Assembly (NCBI GenBank): GCA_905479115.1
Contig: CAJQLF010000050.1
Span: forward strand, 1 to 53,229
Reading direction: 5' to 3'
DNA length: 53,229 bases
From: an uncultured Flavobacteriales bacterium
GTDB lineage: Bacteria > Bacteroidota > Bacteroidia > Flavobacteriales_D > Sanyastnellaceae
Position 1 is the first letter of the stretch, and the number at the start of each line of letters is the position of its first letter. The translations under genes were made by a program, and so were the position numbers. This document shows, piece by piece, positions 16,514 through 26,800 of this stretch. The notes under the pieces are model-generated. The model had not been told where the DNA came from. It did not search any database and saw nothing but the letters and a program-made list of their open reading frames with translations.

Positions 16514-19279
16514 ATGAAAGGGAAGTGGAAGCTATTGTTTATGTCCATGCTAGCATTAACCATTGTCGAAACTGCGCGCGCTCAACATTTTTTGAGTACA
16601 AGTGGAACGGAGATTTTGAATGAATTGGGAGAACCTGTTTTGCTTAGAGGCATTGGGTTAGGGGGCTGGATGGTTCAAGAAGGATACATGCTTCAAACTT
16701 CAGGATTTGCAAATCCGCAGCATGAGATTCGAGCCACCATTCAAGAGCTCATAGGGGAAGAGGCGACCGATGAGTTTTATGCGGCATGGCTTCAAAATCA
16801 TGCTCGAAAGTCGGACATCGATTCGTTGAAGGCGTGGGGCTTCAATTCGGTGAGGTTGCCGATGCATTACAACCTATACACACTGCCCATTGAATTGGAA
16901 CCCGTGCCCTATGAAAATACATGGCTGGACATTGGTTTTGAGCTGACGGATAGCTTGGTCTCCTGGTGTGCTCAAAATGAGATGTATGTCATCCTTGATT
17001 TGCATGCAGCACCCGGCGGTCAAGGCTATGATGCGGGGATATCAGATTACGATTCATCAAAGCCCTCGCTCTGGGAGAGCATCCAAAACCGCCAGAAAAT
17101 GGCAGCTTTGTGGAAGCGAATTGCAGAACATTACGTTGGCGAACAATGGGTGGCTGGGTATGATTTGCTCAATGAGCCCAATTGGAATTTGCCTGGAGGA
17201 AATGCACTGCGCAACCTTTATATGCAATGCACCGACAGCATTCGAAGCGTAGACCCCGACCACATTTTGTTCATAGAAGGGAATTGGTTTGCCAACGATT
17301 TTACAGGCCTAACTCCGCCATGGGATGATCAAATCGTGTACTCACCTCACAAATACTGGAGTCACAACGATCAAGGATCGATGAACTTTGCTACCTCCAT
17401 TCGAGACTCATATGATGTTCCACTCTACCTGGGTGAAAGCGGGGAGAACTCGAATGTTTGGTTCCGAGATGCAATCCGTTTGTTGGAAGATGAAGGCATA
17501 GGCTGGGCATGGTGGCCGCTGAAGAAAATTGAAAGCATTTCGGCACCGATGTCCATTGTGAAAACAGACGACTACCAATATTTACTGGATTACTGGAGTG
17601 GAAGTGCTCCAGCACCCACGCAGGAGTTTGCGATTAATGCGCTCATGGAAATTGCCGAAGGATTGAAGGCTGAAAATTGCATGATTCAGGAAAATGTGGT
17701 AGATGCGATGTTCCGACAAGTTTATTCGGATGAAACCCGCCCTTTTACAAATCCACATCCGATTCCCGGAGTCATCCATGCGACCGATTTTGACTTGGGT
17801 ACAGTCGGAAACGCCTACTACGACAACCAAGTGGCGAATTATCACGTGTCGACGGGAAACTATACCTCCTGGAATGATGGATGGCAGTATCGAAACGATG
17901 GTGTAGACATCCAGTTTTGTGATGATGCCGTCAACTCCAATGGCTTTAATGTAGGTTGGATTTCCAGTGGAGAGTGGATGAATTATACCGTTGATGTGGA
18001 GATCGGCGGGCTGTATGATGTGGAGTTCCGGGTGGCTGCGGATGGTGCAAATGGCGTTTTTCACCTGCAATTGGATGGCATCCCCATTACCCAGGGAATT
18101 TCAGTGCCTTCTACAGGGGGATGGGAAGATTGGGGGAGTGTAGTGGTAGAAGGTGTGCTCTTGACGGAAGGGGAGCAAACGCTGCGTTTTTACACCGATC
18201 AATCGGGGTTCAATTTGAACAGTTTTGATTTCGCGTTTACCGGGATCCTTTCGAACGAAGTGGATATGGACTACCTCACAGGCAAAACGCGGGGTCCGAG
18301 TCAAATTGCGCTGACCCTGAACAAGCCAATCGTTCAGCCGCTGATGGAATCGCCAAGCGTATTCACCCTTTATGCGGATGGTGAATCGATTCCTTTTTCT
18401 GCGATGGCGATGGATTCCGTCAACAACCGAACCATTGTCTTTGATTTGGATGAGTCGCTCAATGCGACCCAAGTGTTGAAAGCGTCGTACGCAGGAAATG
18501 CCATTACCTCCAACGATGGCAGCTTCCTCGTGGCTTTCGAGATGGAAGATGTGATCAATGATTTAGATTATCGGCATCCACTTCCGGGCTGGGTAGAAGC
18601 CGAAGCGTTTGTTTCTCAATCTGGAGTGGAACTTGAGAATTCTTCGGACGTGGGAGGCGGGCAAAATGTAGGCTACCTCGACCCCGGTGATTACTTGGAA
18701 TACGATGTGCTTGTGGAGCACACGGGTGAATACACGGTCAATTTTCGTACAGCATCAGATTACGGAGACGGAGCCATGGAATTGCGGCTGTTTAGACCAA
18801 GTGGTGTTTCCACCTACTTGTGTGAAGCTCAGTTTCAGCCGACGGGTGGCTGGCAGTCTTGGGCCACTACAAGCGAGACGGTCAATATGGATGCCGGTAT
18901 TTATCGGCTGAGAGTTGACATCACGAGTGCGCCGTTTAACTTCAATTGGATGGAGTTTAAATTCGAAGGCGACGAGGAGGAAGGTGGCGGCGGCAGTGAA
19001 GAAGAGGTGTTCGATCACCCGTTCCAAACAGTCATCACCTATCCAAATCCTTGCAGTACTGAAGCGACCATTGCATTTGGTTTGTACTTCCTTCAAGACT
19101 TAACCCTTTCAATTTACGATAGCCGAGGACGCCCCATCTACGCTCAATTGTTTGAGGACGTGTCATCGTTTGAGCACACCATTAACGTCGATGCGTGGGC
19201 TGCCGGTTTGTACCACGTATTCGTCATGCGTGAGGACGGAACGGTGGATTCAGGTAAGTTGATTAAAATCAAGAAATAG
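16514..19279 (+). CDS. Secreted GH5 beta-glucanase with two CBM6-like domains and T9SS sorting domain
   Basis: The signal peptide (1-24) is followed by a GH5 barrel beginning GEPVLLRGIGLGGWMVQEGY, a start shared with exo-beta-1,3-glucanase-like GH5 enzymes. Catalytic residues are Glu221 in LLNEPNW (acid/base) and Glu308 in LYLGESGE (nucleophile), with His164 in LHAAPGG and a WAWWPLK cleft strand. Two CBM6-like jelly-rolls follow (about 410-580 with WISSGEWMNYTVDV, and about 695-830 with VGYLDPGDYLEYDVLV), separated by a domain of about 110 residues of unknown type. A Glu/Gly-rich linker precedes the type A sorting domain (YPNPCSTEATI...AAGLYHVFVM). With the two GH16 enzymes it makes a beta-1,3-glucan set. 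The exact GH5 subfamily is not assignable by eye. Confidence 0.88.
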   Translation: MKGKWKLLFMSMLALTIVETARAQHFLSTSGTEILNELGEPVLLRGIGLGGWMVQEGYMLQTSGFANPQHEIRATIQELIGEEATDEFYAAWLQNHARKSDIDSLKAWGFNSVRLPMHYNLYTLPIELEPVPYENTWLDIGFELTDSLVSWCAQNEMYVILDLHAAPGGQGYDAGISDYDSSKPSLWESIQNRQKMAALWKRIAEHYVGEQWVAGYDLLNEPNWNLPGGNALRNLYMQCTDSIRSVDPDHILFIEGNWFANDFTGLTPPWDDQIVYSPHKYWSHNDQGSMNFATSIRDSYDVPLYLGESGENSNVWFRDAIRLLEDEGIGWAWWPLKKIESISAPMSIVKTDDYQYLLDYWSGSAPAPTQEFAINALMEIAEGLKAENCMIQENVVDAMFRQVYSDETRPFTNPHPIPGVIHATDFDLGTVGNAYYDNQVANYHVSTGNYTSWNDGWQYRNDGVDIQFCDDAVNSNGFNVGWISSGEWMNYTVDVEIGGLYDVEFRVAADGANGVFHLQLDGIPITQGISVPSTGGWEDWGSVVVEGVLLTEGEQTLRFYTDQSGFNLNSFDFAFTGILSNEVDMDYLTGKTRGPSQIALTLNKPIVQPLMESPSVFTLYADGESIPFSAMAMDSVNNRTIVFDLDESLNATQVLKASYAGNAITSNDGSFLVAFEMEDVINDLDYRHPLPGWVEAEAFVSQSGVELENSSDVGGGQNVGYLDPGDYLEYDVLVEHTGEYTVNFRTASDYGDGAMELRLFRPSGVSTYLCEAQFQPTGGWQSWATTSETVNMDAGIYRLRVDITSAPFNFNWMEFKFEGDEEEGGGGSEEEVFDHPFQTVITYPNPCSTEATIAFGLYFLQDLTLSIYDSRGRPIYAQLFEDVSSFEHTINVDAWAAGLYHVFVMREDGTVDSGKLIKIKK

Positions 19280-19296
19280 CCAGCAGACTTAGCCCG

Positions 19297-21159
19297 TTAT
19301 TGTCGGATCCAACGCAAGGTGCGCTGGCGCTCGCCATCAACGATGCGGATGAGGTAAACCCCTTTGCTCGAAGTGTGGGGGTTGATGCGGGTCGATGTGC
19401 CGGGTTGTGCATGGTGAATGGACGCGCCGTTGGGCTGGAAAACTTCAATGGTGGCATGCGGCGGGATTCCTGTGATTTGAAAATCTTCTGCTCCGGGATT
19501 GGGGAAAAGGGCGGTTTTCCATTCCTCTCGGCTGATGCGTTGCACGTCTGTGCTGGTGCATCCATCAATCCACGAGATGCCGTCGAGGTTCCAACTGGGC
19601 TCCAGGTTCAAGCACATGTGATCCAAGGCGGTGGCTGCGATGTCAACGATTCGCGGTGTGTTGCTGTAATCAAAGGTGATAAGGGATTCCGGTTGCTGCC
19701 AATTGGCACCTTGCACCGTTCCGACAAGTCCTGTGCTTGCACTGTTGCTAACTTCCGTTCCCGCTCCTTCAGTCAATGCCCAATGTCCCTGCAAGGACGT
19801 CCAGTTGGGGTGAGCGGCAGTCAGGGAACTGCAATGCCAATCCAAAAGGGTTTCTTCCGTGAGCAATCCGTGCCAAAACCGGACCTCGGCGATGGCTCCT
19901 GAATAGCTGTATGCGCCGAAGATATCGGAACCGAAAAACCAGCCGTTTCCAACATCGATTGTGCCAATCCCCGAAATATCTTCTTCAGCTGAGAAAACAC
20001 CATCGGTGTAGAGCCGCATCATGCCATCTCGGTCAAACGAACACGAAAGCGTGTGCCATTGACCATCTGCTACGCCGCTCAATCCATTGGCATCCGCTCG
20101 GTTGTTGCCATCACCGATGTTGACTTTCCAAGCCGGGCCATTGGGATATTCAAAGGAGAATACAAAACCGGGGTTGAGTCCTGAATTCCAATCTTTGTTG
20201 CCCACGATAGCGACATCAGGCGTGGCTTGGGTTCGAATGCGCACTTCGAGCGTAAAATCTTGATCTGCTCCGAGTTGGAGGGCAGGGGCGTCTTCTATGT
20301 GCACCGCGTCACCGTTGCCCTCAAAATTCAATTCTGCTGCTCCGGGAGCAACACAATTGACCGGTGGAGACTGAATTTCCAGGGTGTCTTTCACGATGAG
20401 CTCGGTGGGGACTGAGGCGCCGCTCGCGATGAAAAAAATGGTCTCCTCCTCGATGGATGTTCCGCCGTGGTTGTACCCAAGTCCGCCGTGATCCGTCGAT
20501 AATAGCACGAGCCAGTTTTCAGTTGCATAGTTCGGTCTGTTGGTCAGAGTCGATATCACATCTGCCACGAAATTGTCCGTGGCTTCGACCGCATTAATGT
20601 ACTGAGGCACGCCTGCGTCAAAGCCGTATCCGTGGCCGTTGATGTCCACATCATCAAAATGGAGGAACATGGCGTGGGGGTTGCCGTCCTGCAAGATGGC
20701 TTGGGCGGCATCGCGAACGGCGGCATCGCTCGAGACGTTCAGGGCTTCGTCGACGTCCTCGCTAAGGATGTAGTCATTGATCGGTGCCCAGTGACAAATG
20801 GAGTAGGTGTTGAGTGATGAGTTTTCCAGTTCAAGGCGATGCATGAAGGAAGGAAAATCTTCAAAATTACTTCCGACGAAATTGTTGCTGGTCACCCCGT
20901 GCGAGCCCGACCAAACGCCGCAAATCATTGCAGACCATCCTGGACCGCTGTACGTGATGTCATTATTAAGGGCATCTGGGCTGAAAATCCCGTCCGCTAT
21001 CAAGCCGTCAATAGCGGGCGTTTCAGCCGCCTCCAAGCAGTCTGGCCGCAAGCCATCAATGCCAATAATTAGCACACGCGCATCGTTGGATTGGCAAAAT
21101 CCTGATATGCTGCTGAGTGTAAGTCCGATTGAAAGTGCAAAGGTGAGCGCATTGTTCAT
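19297..21159 (-). CDS. Secreted nucleotide pyrophosphatase/phosphodiesterase-type hydrolase fused to a LamG domain, T9SS tail
   Basis: The ATG at 21159 is chosen because it opens the signal peptide (MNNALTF...GFCQ); a GTG or ATG further upstream would add an unneeded extension. Residues 27-250 carry the alkaline-phosphatase-superfamily NPP pattern: GIDGLRPD (Asp35), the nucleophile region ITYSGPGWSAM (Ser71 or Thr69), DDVDINGHGYG (Asp172, His176) and STDHGGLGYNHGG (Asp223, His224, His231). A concanavalin/LamG-type domain follows (about 280-460, FTLEVRIRTQ...DGQWHTLSCSFDRDG...AIAEVRFWHG), then a type A sorting domain (LFPNPGAEDFQI...KGVYLIRI). It likely cleaves an extracellular phosphodiester or phosphate ester. 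The LamG may bind a glycan. It meets the GH5 gene tail to tail across 17 bases. Confidence 0.82.
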   Translation of the reverse strand: MNNALTFALSIGLTLSSISGFCQSNDARVLIIGIDGLRPDCLEAAETPAIDGLIADGIFSPDALNNDITYSGPGWSAMICGVWSGSHGVTSNNFVGSNFEDFPSFMHRLELENSSLNTYSICHWAPINDYILSEDVDEALNVSSDAAVRDAAQAILQDGNPHAMFLHFDDVDINGHGYGFDAGVPQYINAVEATDNFVADVISTLTNRPNYATENWLVLLSTDHGGLGYNHGGTSIEEETIFFIASGASVPTELIVKDTLEIQSPPVNCVAPGAAELNFEGNGDAVHIEDAPALQLGADQDFTLEVRIRTQATPDVAIVGNKDWNSGLNPGFVFSFEYPNGPAWKVNIGDGNNRADANGLSGVADGQWHTLSCSFDRDGMMRLYTDGVFSAEEDISGIGTIDVGNGWFFGSDIFGAYSYSGAIAEVRFWHGLLTEETLLDWHCSSLTAAHPNWTSLQGHWALTEGAGTEVSNSASTGLVGTVQGANWQQPESLITFDYSNTPRIVDIAATALDHMCLNLEPSWNLDGISWIDGCTSTDVQRISREEWKTALFPNPGAEDFQITGIPPHATIEVFQPNGASIHHAQPGTSTRINPHTSSKGVYLIRIVDGERQRTLRWIRQ

Positions 21160-21222
21160 GGTGGAGAGGAGTTGTCCAGAGACCACCAAGGTATTTAAAA
21201 AAGACGCAGACAGGCTTCTAAC

Positions 21223-23811
21223 TCAGTCCCTTTTCACAACACGCAAGGAGCGAGTGCCCAAAACAGGTCCTGTCAGTGTCACAACATAAGTGCCCCGTGC
21301 CCAAGCTGCCGCAGGCACGGTGAAAGGAATGCCAGAGCCCATGAATCCATTTTGCTCAAACACCACCCTTCCGGTGAGATCCCGTATGCGAATTGATTTT
21401 ACATCGGCAGGTAAGTCGATGTTGAGTTCGTCTCGAAAAGGATTGGGGTAAGCGGTAAAGGAAGCACGTCCGCTGATGAGGTCGGCGACAGCATTGGGCT
21501 CCACCTCCGCAGGTTGGGGTAGGAGGGAGTCCAATGGAAAACTCAAGATGCTCCGCGCAAAAGTGCCTGCTACTAAACGGTTGGTGATGGTGTCAGCAAC
21601 GACGTCATAGACCGGTATGGTGGGTAATTCACCCACGGGCTCCCAATGTCCTCCCCAGTCCAATGTGGCAAAAACACCGGCGTCAGTCGCTACGGCCCAA
21701 ATGCTGTCGTTCAGTGGCAAGATTTGGTTCACCGGATGCTCGGGCAGGTCGCCTTGGATGGAAGTCCACGGCCCCCCGATGGCGGCTTTGTAAATGAAGG
21801 GTGCGTAGATCGCATTGCGGAAACCACTGACGGTGCAAAACAGCGAATCGGGGTGGAAAGGATCAAATTCAATGTCGGTTACAAATTGACCAGGTAGCCC
21901 TTCTTCCATCGGTTCCCACGTATCGCCGTGGTCCAAAGAAATCCACACGCGTCCGTCCGTCGTGCCCGCAGCTACAGCATTGGCATCATAATGCGATCCG
22001 GCCAATGCACTCACACATCGGTAGGACAGACCGGGTTCCGTCGCATACGTCAAATCATCACTCACCGGCTGCCAAACGCTCACGGGCGCATCTTGCATGC
22101 GGTAGACGCGCTGAGAACCCGTCCACATCTCATCGGGATTCGACGGGTGGTAGATCAGCGGAGAATCCCACCACGTGCGATCCTCTTCGTCGATTCCGGT
22201 TGTGAAATCGTTCCAGAGCGGCTCTTCATCAGCGGTGGTCATGCTAAAGCGCCAGTTGCCCCATTGGTAGCCTGCGTAGCGTAAAGCGTCATCCTCGGGG
22301 TGATAAATCACGGTGAACCCGTCACCGCCGAGGTCGCGCGTCCAGCCACCAAGGTCCTCGAAATTACCGGTCGTAGTCCCGTTATCTTGGGCACCACCCG
22401 AATAGACTCCGGGGTTGTGAGGGTTCCATGCCGCGCGGTAAAACTGAGTGACAGGAATGTCGTCAATGTCCATCCATGTCGCACCGTGATCTTCGGTTTT
22501 GTATAATCCACCGTCGGTTGCAAGGACGCACGTCTGTGAGCCAATCCATTGCAGGTCGTGCTTGTCTGCGTGCACTTCGTATGTCCACCATTCAGGTCCC
22601 ATGAGGTTCCAGTTCACGCCGCCATTCATTGAGTTCCACGTGTTGACCCCAAGAATGGAGATGTCATCCGCATCGAAAGGATTGATGCGCACTTTGGAGA
22701 AATACCAACCAAAACCGCCCAAGGCATTTTCGGGTAGGTTTTCTTCGGGAATCACGGCGTTCCATGAACCACCGGCGTCGGTCGTTCGGTATAAGTTGTC
22801 CAGCTGATGGTCTTGGCCGACGACCAAAGCATATACACCCTGGGGAGATTGTGCCAACCCAATGCGGCCTCGGCTGCCTTCACCCCACGGATTGGGCAAT
22901 ACTTCCCAATTCAGGCCAGCGTCATTCGATTTCCATATGCGGCAATGCGGTCCCCACACTTCACTCACTGTTGAATTCCGTGTTCGTTGCCAGGCAGCGG
23001 CAAAAATTGCTTCAGATTCTGGATCGTACAGGATGTCTGTAATTCCAGTAGAATCATTGGGTAACAATACCTGGTCCCATGTGGAGCCCGAGTCCATGCT
23101 CCTAAACAGCCCGCGGTAGTCCCCCGGAAGTGCGGGGTTGCCCATGGCACCTGCCAACAAAATGGGCGTTTCAACAGCTCCGCCAGAAGGAACAAACAGT
23201 AATTTACTGATCACGCCCATGGAATCCAATCCCATGTTCTGCCATGAATCTCCGCCGTTCAACGAGCGGTACACGCCGTTTCCCATCTTCGGGAAGCTGC
23301 TGATTTGTGGATCTCCGGTTGCCAAAAAGATTCGATCTGGATTGCCGGGGTAAAAGGCGATGTCTCCCATGGCCATCGCAGGAAAATCTTCTGTGAGAGG
23401 TTCCCATGTTCCACCGTCATCCGAAACTCCAACGCCTTTCCAGAGTCCCCCGCTACTGCTTCCTGCGAACATGATGGATGGGTCAGTCGGATGTTGCCGC
23501 AGGAAATTGAATCGTCCACCGATGTTGGTGGGGCCTTCCAAACGCCATTCGCCTTCGATGGTTCGGGCGCCTGCTTCGCTGTGGTGAAGGGATTTCCAGC
23601 GGTGAACCGCCTCCAAGGTGGCTCCCGCATGCCAGGCATCCCATGTTTCGTCTGGCGTCGACCACTTCCAGGCCTGTGCCTCAAACGGCTTCATCTTCTT
23701 AAAAGAATCTGGGAGAGCGGGAGCAGGCTCGGAAGGCTCAGTCATGCATCCCGTTCCAAAAAGGAACCCAAGTGCAGCAAGCAAAAACAGGGGTTGAAGG
23801 AATTTCTTCAT
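21223..23811 (-). CDS. Secreted BNR/sortilin (VPS10)-type beta-propeller protein with T9SS sorting domain
   Basis: This 862-residue protein is made of repeated SxDGGxTW-type Asp-box motifs (VSDDGGTWEPL, RSLNGGDSWQNM, RSMDSGSTWDQV, RTTDAGGSWNAV, KTEDHGATWMDI, ISLDHGDTWEPM), typical of sialidase-like or Vps10/sortilin propellers. No sialidase catalytic Arg triad is obvious, so a binding role is as likely as glycosidase activity. The C-terminal AYPNPFRDELNI...ARGTYVVTL tail is a type A T9SS domain. The signal sequence contains a Cys (FLFGTGC, Cys22), but the residues before it are a poor lipobox, so cleavage by signal peptidase I is possible. It starts 16 bases after the adhesin stop, implying co-transcription. 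Confidence 0.82.
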   Translation of the reverse strand: MKKFLQPLFLLAALGFLFGTGCMTEPSEPAPALPDSFKKMKPFEAQAWKWSTPDETWDAWHAGATLEAVHRWKSLHHSEAGARTIEGEWRLEGPTNIGGRFNFLRQHPTDPSIMFAGSSSGGLWKGVGVSDDGGTWEPLTEDFPAMAMGDIAFYPGNPDRIFLATGDPQISSFPKMGNGVYRSLNGGDSWQNMGLDSMGVISKLLFVPSGGAVETPILLAGAMGNPALPGDYRGLFRSMDSGSTWDQVLLPNDSTGITDILYDPESEAIFAAAWQRTRNSTVSEVWGPHCRIWKSNDAGLNWEVLPNPWGEGSRGRIGLAQSPQGVYALVVGQDHQLDNLYRTTDAGGSWNAVIPEENLPENALGGFGWYFSKVRINPFDADDISILGVNTWNSMNGGVNWNLMGPEWWTYEVHADKHDLQWIGSQTCVLATDGGLYKTEDHGATWMDIDDIPVTQFYRAAWNPHNPGVYSGGAQDNGTTTGNFEDLGGWTRDLGGDGFTVIYHPEDDALRYAGYQWGNWRFSMTTADEEPLWNDFTTGIDEEDRTWWDSPLIYHPSNPDEMWTGSQRVYRMQDAPVSVWQPVSDDLTYATEPGLSYRCVSALAGSHYDANAVAAGTTDGRVWISLDHGDTWEPMEEGLPGQFVTDIEFDPFHPDSLFCTVSGFRNAIYAPFIYKAAIGGPWTSIQGDLPEHPVNQILPLNDSIWAVATDAGVFATLDWGGHWEPVGELPTIPVYDVVADTITNRLVAGTFARSILSFPLDSLLPQPAEVEPNAVADLISGRASFTAYPNPFRDELNIDLPADVKSIRIRDLTGRVVFEQNGFMGSGIPFTVPAAAWARGTYVVTLTGPVLGTRSLRVVKRD

Positions 23812-23827
23812 GGCTTGTGTTCGGAAA

Positions 23828-26800
23828 TCAACGAATTAACAGAATGTGCCCCCGCAATGTTTTGAGCTGGTAGGCGTCATCGCGCAGAACCGCTTCATAG
23901 TGGTAAACGCCATCGGCCGCAAAATGCGCTCCGCCTAAAACCTCTCCCATCCAATATTCTTCGGGATCGTTCGTGGTAAATACCAATGCGCCCCACCGGT
24001 CAAAGATGCGCAATTCAAAGCGCGTCACAGCGCCGTTGACGTGCATTCGCCAAGCGTCGTTGTGTCCATCGTAATCCGGCGTGAAAGCATTAGGGGCAAA
24101 GGCAGTGAGGCCTTCGGTTAATTGAATGGCTTCACATGTTAAAGAGGAACATCCCACCGGATCGGTTACTTCCAAGCAGAGGTTGAATAAATCTGTACTC
24201 AATTCGGAAATGGATAAGACTTGCGAGGGGCCCTGATACGTCCCGCTCTCGGTGATTTCCCATACATAATCGTTGGTCGCAACTGAATCGATGGCCCAGA
24301 CTTCAAGTAGCTCATCGAAGATGGAAGGTTGAGCGGGAGAGAGCGCAAAATCCGACGATGGTTGGGCACTGAGACAGAGCAGTTCAGGAGCTGTGGAGCT
24401 GTTCGTACAACCTGCTCCGTCGGTAACCCAGTGCATCAGGGTATAGCATCCAGGATCTTGTAAGACGAAGATATTTTCGTCACATGCCAAGGATGCTCCG
24501 ATGCCATTTTGTGCATACGTCCAACTGCAATCCACGATGCCGGGGTTTTCGGAAGCAGTGCATTCTACAACAGCTGGAGCGCAGCCTTCGAGTGGGGTGT
24601 AGATGAAGGAAGGATCAGGGAGTGCGAGAACGGTTATGACCTCGTCGGTCGTTGTGCCGCAAGCGCCTGGAATGACGTAGGTGATGGTGTGCTGGCCGAC
24701 GCCCGCCGTAGCGGGCGAGAATTGACCGTTTTCCGCGATGCAAGCGGCACACGTGGCCGACCATTGTCCGCCAGGTTCATCAGCACTCACTGTGAATGCA
24801 TCGTCGTTTGCGCATGCCTCCGCTGAAAGCGCAAAAGCGCTGCTGGTATTGGCGGTCACCGTGAACTGGCCGTTTCCGGTTGCTGGACAATCGCCCGAGA
24901 TGGTATAGGTTAATGCCCACGTACCCGTCCCGGCAATGCCGGTATCGAAAAGTCCGTTGGAAGTGCAGCAGTCTGCGCAATCTGATATCCACGTGCCACC
25001 CGGTGTGGCACCAGAAAGCTGCACCGTGCCCATGCCTTCGCAATCGGTCCAATTTGGCACGCTGGCATCCGGTACCGTTCCAATTTCCACCGTGACCGTA
25101 GCGGTTTGACCACACGGATTATCTGAGATGTACGTGATGTCAATGAACCCCGGGCTTGCAGATTCGGGCGTTAACACGCCTGAACCGGAGAGGCAGTTTG
25201 CGCAGGTCGCAGACCACGATCCGCTATACACATCATCCGCTGTGACCGAAACGGTCGGCGAATCGTTGCAAAGGAAGTCTGGTACGGTCAGTGCAACAGG
25301 TGCTGCTGAACTCAGGGCGACCTGAACAGAGGCGCTCAGAATTGGACATCCGTTGCTGGTTCCACCCAAGGTATACACGCCCGCATCGCTCGCATCCGTC
25401 ACAGCGATGAAAAGCTCTTCTACCTCGGTGATGCTGGCGTCGGGCGCCGTCCATTCCCAAACGGCATTCGGGAGGGTGGCATTTGGAGAAAGCGCAAGGC
25501 TGCTGCCTTCGCAGATTTCAATTGGATCGTCATTGAGCGGAGCTTCTTCAGTTGTGTAGACAACTAAATCAAATTCTGCGGATTCTGACGTGCATGATTC
25601 GGTCACTACCGTAAGTGAATAGGCTCCCGCATCATCGGGTGTGGCATTGACGAAGCTGTCAGTGCTGTCGGCACTGATGAGATTCCCTTCGCTGTCGCTC
25701 CACGTCCATTCATCGGCTGATGTCAAAGCCGTAAACGACCAATCATCGCCTTCACACAATGCGTCAGGAAAGATCAAGTCCGGAACGGGGGGTTGAGGCG
25801 CCACGAATACTTCCAGAGTGTCAGGGAGGATCTCGCAATCACCTGCGGTGCCCGTAACGATATAAAGGCCGGCATCGTCTACAGTTAAAGGGCCTAATTC
25901 GATTTCGTTGCCGCTGGCTGTAAAGTTATTCGGGCCGGTCCAATCGTACGTTGCATCGAGGATGGGGGAGGCGAATAATTCAGCCGTTTCGCCGGCACAG
26001 AGCTGATTATCCGATGTAAATGTGCTGTGCTCATAATTCGCGAAATCGCTGAAGTAACCGTAGCGAGTGCCAGAAGTTGCCCCTCCGTTGATGATTCCGA
26101 GGTGGAATTTGGCGGTGCTGTTGACGAGTCGGGAGGCACCACCTGTTGGAATAAATGCGTTTCCGGTAATATTGGCATACATCCATTCGTTCCCCGTACC
26201 TGGAACTGCTGAAAAGTTGACCGCAGCTACATTGCCTGCGGCGCCATTGAATGTGAAATCACCTTCAGCTCCTGCAGGAACCAAAATTTTCAGTCCAACA
26301 AAGTCATTGCTTGAACGCACGAATGCGACTTCGTTGGAACCCGTGCATCTCACCGGTGGCAGGATGGCCCCACCGACTTCGCATCCAAAGCCCGTCATGT
26401 GCAGTGCGATTACCGGAGCGCTCGTTTCGTAATACGCAGCGGGATTGGAGAGCGTATGCGTGTAGGTTTCACCTGCCGACAAGGTCCAAACGAAGTTTCC
26501 GTCAATGGACAGTGATGTGTTTTCCTCTGTGCCGAGAATGAACACTTTGTCCGGACCGTTGAGGTTGCCTTTGACGGCAATGTGCTCGGTGCCTGCAGTT
26601 GAGAGAGGAATGGCCTGGTCCCCTATGATATCCTGGCAATTTCCGGGTGTATAGAACTCACCAAGCAAAGAATCGTCGCTGATTGTCACAGCGATCGGCT
26701 GATTGCTCGTGATGTAGGTTCCACTTGGGTGTTGAGACGCTGCAGCTCCTTCCGCTCGTAAGGCATAGGTTTCTCCTTCGTCCAATTCGATGGTAAAGGC

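Noticed and set aside
19300-19902. 200-codon plus-strand frame antisense to the phosphodiesterase
   Set aside because: The opposite strand encodes the sorting and LamG regions with clear motifs; this frame has none.
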